From NCBI GenBank assembly GCA_023136735.1, contig JAGLQQ010000089.1, positions 1 to 10,327 of the forward strand: DNA of 10,327 bases. The letters are read 5' to 3'. Each line of letters starts with the position of its first letter. The first letter of the stretch is position 1. The translations under genes and the position numbers were made by a program. Shown piece after piece: positions 1-6,421 of the stretch. This stretch comes from Candidatus Omnitrophota bacterium. GTDB lineage: Bacteria; Omnitrophota; Gorgyraeia; B26-G9. A model generated the notes under the pieces. That model saw nothing but the letters and a program-made list of their open reading frames with translations, was not told where the DNA came from and did no database searches.

Positions 1-1511
1 AAATCAATATAAATGATTTTTCTATTATCCATGATCATGTAGGCATGAAAGTTATAGCGGCTATAGAAGACTATAAGGCATTCCCTTTTTTGCACAGCAC
101 CCGCTTGTATCCGGAATGGCCCTTTTCCAAATTAAACCATATAGAGCAGGGAATAGCTGAGGAAGTGCTTGCGGCGCTTTTAATTATTAGTCCGAAGCAT
201 CCGGTGGCAATAGCCGGGGAATATTCCAGCTGGACAATACCTTTAAATTATCAGTTAGTAAGAGAATGTTTAATGGAACTGCGTATTGAGCCGTATCAAG
301 ATTACGGCAAAATAACCTTGAAAGGGATAATAGCGCAATATTTCATCTGGGTTATAACAATATCGATACTATTGTTCTTGATAATTATTGCGCTTGGATA
401 TGTGGTGTTTTTAAACTCAAAATTAAAGCATTCAAATGAAAAAATAGAGCTTTCTTATGCGCAGCTAAAACGCATAGAAAGTAATTTACGTGAAAGTAAA
501 ACAAGGTATAAATATTTATTTGAAAATGCTAGAGATATAATAGCCATAACTGATCTAAAGGGAAATATTATTGCTATAAATAAAACAATAGAACAGAATG
601 GTTTTAAGCGGGAAGATATATTCGGGAAGAATAGGGCGGAGTTTATAGCTCAAGAATATCATCAGCAGGTTCTTGATAACCTTGAACAACTAAAGTCCGG
701 CAAGGTAACCTATGGTCAGATAGAAATGATCACGCCTAAAGGCAGATTGTCTGTCGAGTATAGTGATATCCCGATAATAGAGGGGGATAAAATCACAGGT
801 GTGCAATCTGTACTACGCGACATAACACATCGCAAGGAGCTTGAAAATGCGCAAAGACTTGCCCAACTTGGAAGATTCGTCGCGGCCATGGCGCATGAGG
901 TGAATAATCCTCTGATGATTATATCCGGCCGCGCGCAGCTGGCTTCTATGGAAGATATCCAAAATGAAGAGGTTATGAAAAATCTTGATATTGTAATGAA
1001 AGAATGCCAGCGGGCAAAAGATATCATCAACCGTTTGCTTAGGTTTGCTAAGACATCTAAAAAAAATACTGGTAAAATTGAAGTTAATAAAACGCTTAAT
1101 GAGACAATAAATATCCTAGAGCATCAGTTCAGCTTGGAAGGGGTTATAATAAATTGTAATTATACGGATAATTTGCCTCAGGTAGTATTTAATGAAAAGC
1201 AGCTGCAGGAAGTGCTCATGAATCTTTTAACTAATTCCAGAGACGCGATTGTACCAGGCAAAGGAGTGATTGATGTAAAAACTTTCATAGAAGATGACAA
1301 TGTAAAAATAGAAGTGCATGATTCAGGCAGGGGCATAGACAAGGAGATTCTGGAGAAAATCTATGAGCCGTTTTTTACCACCAAGGAAAAAGGAACAGGA
1401 TTAGGGCTTTCTGTTTGTCATGGCACGATTATCGACCACGGTGGACAATTAAAGATCACCAGCGTTCCAGGAGTTGGAACTAAGGTAATAATAATACTGC
1501 CTGCGGCTTGA
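1..1511 (+). CDS. Membrane sensor histidine kinase, TtrS-like binding-protein sensor + PAS + HisKA/HATPase (5'-truncated)
   Basis: The frame is open from base 3 through the window edge, so the ATG at 45 is probably internal and the true start lies upstream. Numbering from that Met: residues 17-90 resemble the C-terminal end of the periplasmic phosphonate-binding-like sensor of TtrS-type kinases (STRLYPEWPF, then SSWTIPLNYQ). A single membrane helix is at about 97-125, a short coiled region at about 130-152, and a PAS domain at about 153-268. The kinase core follows: H-box MAHEVNNPL with phospho-acceptor His284, N-box ending LMNLLTNSRDAI, G1 DSGRGI, F-box EPFFTTK and G2 GTGLGL. All catalytic boxes are intact, so it should autophosphorylate at the inner membrane. 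The ligand is unknown; tetrathionate is only the precedent from TtrS. No receiver is fused. The core is very like that of the kinase at 2004-5177. Confidence 0.93.
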   Translation, partial: ININDFSIIHDHVGMKVIAAIEDYKAFPFLHSTRLYPEWPFSKLNHIEQGIAEEVLAALLIISPKHPVAIAGEYSSWTIPLNYQLVRECLMELRIEPYQDYGKITLKGIIAQYFIWVITISILLFLIIIALGYVVFLNSKLKHSNEKIELSYAQLKRIESNLRESKTRYKYLFENARDIIAITDLKGNIIAINKTIEQNGFKREDIFGKNRAEFIAQEYHQQVLDNLEQLKSGKVTYGQIEMITPKGRLSVEYSDIPIIEGDKITGVQSVLRDITHRKELENAQRLAQLGRFVAAMAHEVNNPLMIISGRAQLASMEDIQNEEVMKNLDIVMKECQRAKDIINRLLRFAKTSKKNTGKIEVNKTLNETINILEHQFSLEGVIINCNYTDNLPQVVFNEKQLQEVLMNLLTNSRDAIVPGKGVIDVKTFIEDDNVKIEVHDSGRGIDKEILEKIYEPFFTTKEKGTGLGLSVCHGTIIDHGGQLKITSVPGVGTKVIIILPAA

Positions 1512-1592
1512 AATCGCGGATAGCGGTTAGGAAAACCGAAGGACGATTATCCTTAGCTAATGCTATGGAGGGCAGAAGGACGCGACTTTAAG
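1507..1592 (+). other. Strongly foldable segment (candidate structured RNA or repeat element)
   Basis: Nested complementarity read by eye. The outer stem 1507-1518 pairs with 1581-1592: twelve positions with one A-C mismatch and one G-U. Inside it ATAGC (1520-1524) pairs with GCTAT (1562-1566). Inside that are two small hairpins, GGTT/AACC (1525-1528/1534-1537) and AAGGA/TCCTT (1539-1543/1550-1554). The outer stem includes the stop codon of the upstream kinase. No U-tract follows, so it is not a normal terminator. It matches no riboswitch consensus I could recall. It could be an RNA element, a dispersed palindromic repeat, or chance. Confidence 0.4.
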
Positions 1593-1606
1593 GAAAAAGT
1601 TAAAAG

Positions 1607-1634
1607 GTCAATGGCTAATAGTCGATGGCTGATG
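1607..1634 (+). repeat. Two-copy 14-bp imperfect direct repeat
   Basis: The unit GTCAATGGCTAATA (1607-1620) is followed directly by GTCGATGGCTGATG (1621-1634), with 11 of 14 positions identical. It lies in the non-coding stretch between the two membrane kinases. It may be a fragment of a dispersed intergenic repeat. Confidence 0.45.
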
Positions 1635-1698
1635 GGAAATGTGTGTGGTATCCTGAAATAGGTTGACAGAAAAGAAGAACTAAAAACGCTAAATATAA

Positions 1699-2007
1699 TA
1701 CAGGCGTGGGAGTAAGGTATTTAAAAGATTTTACCTCGCGCGTAAGTTTTTCCGCCAAAAAGCAGCGGAACCGATAAAACTTGCAATAGCATCTCCGATT
1801 TTTAATAAAGAGGGTAAGCTTATAGGTATTGCGCATATAGCCAAGGATATCAGCGCGATGCGCCGGGCACAAGAGTAAGTTGACCCCAGGATTAAAACCC
1901 TTGAAAGATTTCATTCTGTTTCTGTGGGCAGAGAGCTCAAGATGAAGGAATTGAAAGGAAAAATCAAGCTTTTGGAGTTAAAACTTAATAAAGGACAGTG
2001 TCAATGA
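1699..2007 (+). pseudogene. Decayed C-terminal tail of a PAS-domain signalling protein
   Basis: In frame with base 1699 the sequence reads like the end of a PAS/PAC domain: IKLAIASPIFNKEGKLIG, then IAHIAKDISAMRRAQE. A TAA follows at 1876-1878. In the same frame it continues as RIKTLERFHSVSVGRELKMK and LKGKIKLLELKLNK, the coiled tail (ERFH..VGREL.M.ELK) often seen after PAS domains in kinases. The frame ends at TGA 2005-2007, which overlaps the next kinase's ATG at 2004 as ATGA, the arrangement of a translationally coupled gene pair. Stops in all three frames upstream of 1699 and the internal TAA show the gene is broken. I could not find the missing N-terminal part. This remnant fills most of the 490-bp gap between the kinases. 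Confidence 0.65.
1991..1995 (+). promoter_or_regulatory. Ribosome binding site that selects the ATG at 2004
   Basis: AAGGA lies 8 nt before the ATG at 2004 but only 2 nt before the alternative in-frame GTG at 1998. The spacing supports ATG 2004. Confidence 0.65.
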
Positions 2008-5000
2008 AAAAGAGAAATATATTGAAAATTTTAAAAACCAAGAGATATCTTATCGCGTACATTTTAACTATTGTTATGATCACAGGCAGCGGTCTGGTGC
2101 TAGGAAAATTCTTCAATAACTTGGCAAGACAGGAAGTGGTAAAATCTACTGAAGAAAAGGCAAAATTAGTAGTGAATTATCTTGAAAATGTGTTAAATGA
2201 AACTGATTATATTGTCAGTTTGCTTGCAAACTCAAGATCGATTATAAATATGTTCGGGTCTGAAGGCTTTAAATTGTTGAAACCTGTCAATGAAACGCTT
2301 GATCGTTATGACAAGGGAAAAGAATTGATTTGCTATTTAATGGACATTAATGGACTGACGATTGCTTCGTCTAACCGAGCGGATGAAAACAGCTTTGTTG
2401 GTAAAAATTATAAATTTCGTCCTTATTTTAAGGAGGCTGTAAAAGGTAAAAGTAATTCTTATTTTGCTTTAGGAGTGACATCCGGAAAGCGTGGTTATTA
2501 CTCAAGTGCTCCGGTTAAAAACTTAGAAGGTAAAATAATAGGTGTCGCGGTAGTAAAAAAAATATTTGATATAGATGAAAAGCATTTTAAAGGGTTCAAG
2601 GATTATCTATTTGTCAATGCAGATGGGATTGTATTTTTATCAAGCAACCCTGAATATCTTTTCAAAAGTCTGCATCCTTTAAATGAAAAGCAAAAAGATC
2701 GAATAAAAGCAGCAAGGCAATTTGGCGCGGGGCCGTTTCAGACTTTACTTAAGGGCCCTATTAAAAAGGGAGACATAGTAATACTTGATTCAGAAAAGAA
2801 GATGGTTGTCGCTGTCCCTGTTGGTAATGATGGATGGAGAGTGGTATTTTTTCAAACTATTGGGAATATTATTCTGCATGATTTATTGATTATAATATCA
2901 TTTTCTATTTCAATAATTCTGGCTAGCGTCTTTTTTTACTTTATCCAGCAAAAAAACAAGCTTATGAAGAGTTTAAGACGCAGTGAACAGCGTTATACTT
3001 CTATTTTTGATACAGGGCCTCAGGTCACAATAATCTTTGATGCTAACACTAAGGTAATAGCCTGCAGCCGCAGAATAGAAAATATCCTCGGCTATACTGT
3101 TAAAGAAATGATAGGCAAAACAGGATTTGAATTTATACTTAATCCAGACAAACTAAAATGGATGTTAGAAGAGGTTGAGCAAGAAGGCGCGACAAAAAGT
3201 AGTGTAATTAAAGCGGTGCATAAAAATGGAAGTATCCTGGATGTGAGCTTTAGCGCGGCTTTAATGCCGGGCCGACTTGAAAAAGAACAGAGAAATATGT
3301 TCTGTGTTGTTGAGGATGTTACTGAGCGGCTGAAGAATATCACACATTTGCGAGAGTCAAAGGAGCAATGTGAACAAGCAGCTAAAGAATACAAGCTTGC
3401 GCAGGAAGCGACATTGAATATTTTAGAAGACTTGCAGGATGCAAAGAATTCTGTGGAAGCGGATCGCAAAGGGTTTCTTGATATTATTGAAAATAGCTGG
3501 GGCGGAATTATTATAGTGGATAATAATGGCTTGGTGAGGTTTGTGAACGAAAGCGCTCAGCGTATTTGTGATTCTGATAAAACAAAAATGATCGACAGGC
3601 CGTTTGCGTATGCTGTAAACGCGGATGAAGTTAACAGGGTTAAAATCAAACAAAAAGACGGCAAAAATGTGCTTGTGGAGATCCGGGTGACTCAAACAGA
3701 ATGGCTGCAGCAGAAAATGAATCTTTTTGTATTGCATGATATAACAGAGCAGGAAGAGTCGAAAAGTATGCTTTTACGCGCGGCAGAAGAATGGAGAAGT
3801 ACATTTGATGCTATCGGTGATGGGGTATCCTTATTAAACAATGCAGGACGAGTCATTAGATGTAATAGCGCGGCAACCATGATCTTCGGCAAGCGGTTCC
3901 CTGATGTACTCAGCATTGATTGCCATGAATTTTTCTATGGAGACCAAAAAGATTCGGATTGTGTAATAGAAAACACAATATCATCAGGGAAAAGGTCGAC
4001 CCAAATATGCAATAAAGACGGACGCTGGTACTTATTATCTGCAGATCCTCTTGTAAATGAGGGAAAAGTGACCGGAATAGTGCATACAATGTCTGATGTT
4101 ACAGAGCAGAAAAATGCGGAAGATAAAATAAAAGAAGATTCAGAGTATATTGAAAGTATAGTTGAAACAGCGCAGGCACTTATTATTGTATTAGACAGGG
4201 AATTTAAGATCAAAAGCATAAATAAGTTTGCCGAAGACATGCTTGGATACAAACGTGAGGATATTATTGGTTCAAACTGGATAGACTTGGTTATTCCTCT
4301 ACAGTATAAAGATGAAATTCAGCAGGTTTTTCTTAATTGCTTTGAAGGAGACAGAGTAAGGGGGTATGAAATACCGGTTATTGCCAAAGATGCTAAAGAG
4401 AGTATAATTTCCTGGTACAGTGCTGAATTGCAGGATGCAGATGGTAAAATAATCGGTGTTGTAACCATGGGCTATGATGTTTCGCAGAGGAAAGAAATAG
4501 AGAAAGTGCAGAGGCTCGCACAGCTTGGAACACTTGTTTCGCATATGGCGCATGAAGTCAATAATCCGCTTATGGTTATTTCGGGACGGGCTCAGCTGTC
4601 TCTTATGGAGGAGATCCAGAACCAGGAGGTTAAGGATAATCTTGAGGTGGTCCTAAAAGAATGTAAACGAGCAAAGGATATTATACAGCGCCTTCTCAGG
4701 TTCTCCCGTCCCAGCAAAGGAGAACTAAAAGAAGTTGATATTAATAAGTCTCTTGAAGAGGTTGTCAGCTTGTTGGCGCATCAGTTTAAGCTGGAGAATG
4801 TTAATATTTTATCTGAGATAACTCCGAATCTTTCTCCTATAAGGGGTGATGAAAAGCAGCTGCAGGAAGTTTTTATGAATTTGCTGACCAATGCTCAGGA
4901 TGCGATCGCGGGAGAGGGTTCTGTAAAAATAAAAGCCAAAGAAAAAGACGGCTTTATTAAGATAACTTTTGAAGATACAGGCGAAGGAATCAGCAAAAAA

Positions 5001-5177
5001 GTTTTGGAGAAGATTTTCGATCCATTTTTCACTACTAAGAAAGAAGGTACAGGACTCGGGCTGGCGATATGCTATGGTATTATTAAGGCGCATAACGGGA
5101 GTCTTGAGTTTAAAAGCATTGAAGGTAAGGGTGCTACCGCTATTATTTTGCTGCCTGTGTTGAAAGACATCCTATGA
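2004..5177 (+). CDS. Membrane sensor histidine kinase, dCache + 4 PAS + HisKA/HATPase
   Basis: 1057 aa from ATG 2004; a GTG two codons earlier is spaced too close to the Shine-Dalgarno. Transmembrane helix 1 is at about residues 14-35 and helix 2 at about 292-316. Between them is a periplasmic dCache domain with strong DctB-type signatures: DINGLTIASSNR, NSFVGKNYKFRPYF and ALGVTSGKRGYYSSAPV. C4-dicarboxylates or similar small acids are therefore plausible ligands (inference). Four PAS domains follow at about 326-448, 489-585, 593-703 and 710-830, the first two separated by a coiled stretch. The kinase core has H-box HMAHEVNNPL (phospho-acceptor His850), N-box LMNLLTN-like FMNLLTNAQDAI, G1 DTGEGI, F-box DPFFTTK and G2 GTGLGLAI. 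All boxes are intact, no receiver is fused, and an output partner must be supplied in trans, probably by the receivers downstream. Confidence 0.95.
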   Translation: MKKRNILKILKTKRYLIAYILTIVMITGSGLVLGKFFNNLARQEVVKSTEEKAKLVVNYLENVLNETDYIVSLLANSRSIINMFGSEGFKLLKPVNETLDRYDKGKELICYLMDINGLTIASSNRADENSFVGKNYKFRPYFKEAVKGKSNSYFALGVTSGKRGYYSSAPVKNLEGKIIGVAVVKKIFDIDEKHFKGFKDYLFVNADGIVFLSSNPEYLFKSLHPLNEKQKDRIKAARQFGAGPFQTLLKGPIKKGDIVILDSEKKMVVAVPVGNDGWRVVFFQTIGNIILHDLLIIISFSISIILASVFFYFIQQKNKLMKSLRRSEQRYTSIFDTGPQVTIIFDANTKVIACSRRIENILGYTVKEMIGKTGFEFILNPDKLKWMLEEVEQEGATKSSVIKAVHKNGSILDVSFSAALMPGRLEKEQRNMFCVVEDVTERLKNITHLRESKEQCEQAAKEYKLAQEATLNILEDLQDAKNSVEADRKGFLDIIENSWGGIIIVDNNGLVRFVNESAQRICDSDKTKMIDRPFAYAVNADEVNRVKIKQKDGKNVLVEIRVTQTEWLQQKMNLFVLHDITEQEESKSMLLRAAEEWRSTFDAIGDGVSLLNNAGRVIRCNSAATMIFGKRFPDVLSIDCHEFFYGDQKDSDCVIENTISSGKRSTQICNKDGRWYLLSADPLVNEGKVTGIVHTMSDVTEQKNAEDKIKEDSEYIESIVETAQALIIVLDREFKIKSINKFAEDMLGYKREDIIGSNWIDLVIPLQYKDEIQQVFLNCFEGDRVRGYEIPVIAKDAKESIISWYSAELQDADGKIIGVVTMGYDVSQRKEIEKVQRLAQLGTLVSHMAHEVNNPLMVISGRAQLSLMEEIQNQEVKDNLEVVLKECKRAKDIIQRLLRFSRPSKGELKEVDINKSLEEVVSLLAHQFKLENVNILSEITPNLSPIRGDEKQLQEVFMNLLTNAQDAIAGEGSVKIKAKEKDGFIKITFEDTGEGISKKVLEKIFDPFFTTKKEGTGLGLAICYGIIKAHNGSLEFKSIEGKGATAIILLPVLKDIL

Positions 5178-5200
5178 CGGGGAAAACGCCAGGATGTCTT
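5164..5200 (+). repeat. Perfect 10-bp inverted repeat across the kinase stop codon
   Basis: AAGACATCCT (5164-5173) and AGGATGTCTT (5191-5200) are exact reverse complements around a 17-nt loop that holds the kinase stop codon (5175-5177). No U-run follows, so a standard rho-independent terminator is unlikely. Confidence 0.6.
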
Positions 5201-5205
5201 AATTA

Positions 5206-5238
5206 GGTATAATCCAGTTTGTGCCTGAGGATTATACC
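5206..5238 (+). promoter_or_regulatory. Perfect 10-bp inverted repeat abutting a ribosome binding site
   Basis: GGTATAATCC (5206-5215) and GGATTATACC (5229-5238) are exact reverse complements around a 13-nt loop. The right arm ends at the base before AGGAGGAGG. The left arm contains TATAAT (5208-5213), but I see no good -35 at 16-18 nt. It could be an operator, or an mRNA hairpin next to the Shine-Dalgarno; the sequence does not decide. Confidence 0.5.
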
Positions 5239-5247
5239 AGGAGGAGG
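5239..5247 (+). promoter_or_regulatory. Strong ribosome binding site that selects ATG 5251
   Basis: AGGAGGAGG sits just before the ATG at 5251. The upstream in-frame GTG at 5221 has no such site and lies inside the hairpin loop, so the protein starts at 5251. Confidence 0.8.
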
Positions 5248-5250
5248 AAA

Positions 5251-5625
5251 ATGCGTAAAATTCTAGCTATTGACGATGAAGTAGGCATATCATCTATACT
5301 TGATAAATTTCTGACCAAGAGCGGATATGAAGTGATAATCTCTAATAGCGGCCAACATGCCTTGGACATTATTCGCTCTGATTCGAGCATAGATCTGATA
5401 ATACTTGATATAAAAATGCCCGGGCTAACCGGTATTGATGTACTTAAGGAGTTGGCATCTATGAACAATAATACCCCTGTAATAATTTTAAGCGGGTCTG
5501 TTGGCGTCCAGGAAAACGTTGACGAACTAAATAACTTGGGCTATAATGAGAAAGAAGTATTGTATAAACCTATTGATTTAAATGAACTTCTGGAAAGAAT
5601 TAAGCAAAAATTTCCAAACAACTAA
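5251..5625 (+). CDS. Stand-alone receiver-domain response regulator
   Basis: 124 aa, a single CheY-like receiver with nothing fused. It starts MRKILAIDDE, with acidic residues Asp8/Asp9, phospho-acceptor Asp53 in LIILDIKMPG, Ser81 in the Thr/Ser switch position (VIILSGS) and Lys106 in the conserved Lys-Pro (YKP). All residues for phosphorylation are present. It opens the receiver block after the large dCache kinase and lies 9 bp before the double receiver, probably in one transcript. With no output domain it should act as a phosphate carrier or by binding a partner, as CheY or Spo0F do (inference). Which kinase feeds it is unknown. Confidence 0.92.
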   Translation: MRKILAIDDEVGISSILDKFLTKSGYEVIISNSGQHALDIIRSDSSIDLIILDIKMPGLTGIDVLKELASMNNNTPVIILSGSVGVQENVDELNNLGYNEKEVLYKPIDLNELLERIKQKFPNN

Positions 5626-5634
5626 AGTAGGCCT

Positions 5635-6405
5635 ATGATTTGGAAAAAAATTTTAGTTATAGAAGATGATGTAACTTTGCGAAATAAGTTCTATGAGATT
5701 TTTTTTAATAAAGGTCAGGAAGTACACTGTGTTCCCACAGCCAAGGAAGCATTTGCGGTTCTGACTGAGCACAGATTTGACCTTATTTTGCTTGATTACA
5801 GCCTTCCTGACGCAAAAGCTGTACAAACTGTGCAAAAAATCCGTGAGTTTAACAGTGATGTCAGAATAATTTTGCTTTATGACCAAGTTGTTCCGGATGA
5901 TGAAAAAGCATTATTTAAAAGCATGGCGGTTGTTGATCTTATCAAAAAGGACTTCTCAACTCATTTCATGATGAAAGAAATTCTTGAGATTTTGCGCTCA
6001 TTTTTAGAGGACGACCGACCTAAAACTCCCGCGAAGTTTGCCAAGGCATCTATTCTTGTTGTTGATGATAATGAGGAAATCCGAAAGGTCCTGGAGACTT
6101 TTTTGAGTAAAAGAGGTTATTCTGTGCGCAGTGCAGTCTCAGGAGAGGATGCGCTATTTAAAATAAAAATAGAAAAGCCGGAGATTGTTTTTCTCGATTT
6201 TCGTATGCCGGGAATGGACGGGGTTATGACCTTGAACCAGATCAAACGCCTTGATGACGCGATAAATGTTATTATGCTTACATCTGTACAGGATGAATAT
6301 GTAATGGATGAAGTAAGGCGCGAAGGGGCATGTGAGTTTCTGATCAAACCTTGTGACCTGAGCAAGCTGGATGCACTTATAACATCAATTCTTTTACAAT
6401 CGTAG
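5635..6405 (+). CDS. Tandem double-receiver response regulator
   Basis: 256 aa made of two receivers and no effector. REC1 (about 4-122) has the acidic pocket IEDD (Glu10-Asp12) and phospho-acceptor Asp54 (LILLDYSLPD). Where the switch Thr/Ser is expected it reads IILLYD, giving Tyr82, and Lys104/Lys105 fall in LIKKDF without the usual Lys-Pro. REC2 (about 138-256) is canonical: Asp144/Asp145, Asp188 in IVFLDFRMPG, Thr216 in VIMLTS, and Lys238-Pro239. A linker of about 15 residues joins them. REC2 should be phosphorylated normally. REC1 may take phosphate but switch differently, or act as a docking module. The ribosome binding site is weak (AAAGTAGG). The gene sits 9 bp after the single receiver and 16 bp before the REC-kinase. 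Confidence 0.93.
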   Translation: MIWKKILVIEDDVTLRNKFYEIFFNKGQEVHCVPTAKEAFAVLTEHRFDLILLDYSLPDAKAVQTVQKIREFNSDVRIILLYDQVVPDDEKALFKSMAVVDLIKKDFSTHFMMKEILEILRSFLEDDRPKTPAKFAKASILVVDDNEEIRKVLETFLSKRGYSVRSAVSGEDALFKIKIEKPEIVFLDFRMPGMDGVMTLNQIKRLDDAINVIMLTSVQDEYVMDEVRREGACEFLIKPCDLSKLDALITSILLQS

Positions 6406-6421
6406 CTTAAGAAATAGCCAT

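Noticed and set aside
1663..1699. TTGACA (1663-1668) and TATAAT (1694-1699) as a promoter for the large kinase
   Set aside because: The spacer is 25 nt, far from the usual 16-18, and no better -35 fits the TATAAT.
1615..1914. 99-aa minus-strand ORF in the gap between the kinases
   Set aside because: No recognisable domain, no clear ribosome binding site, and the opposite strand reads as a PAS remnant.
4969..5163. 64-aa + strand ORF inside the large kinase
   Set aside because: Out-of-frame shadow over the HATPase region, which is well conserved in the main frame.
5221..5250. Start of the first single receiver at GTG 5221
   Set aside because: It would add ten residues not typical of receivers, has no ribosome binding site, and a strong site precedes ATG 5251.
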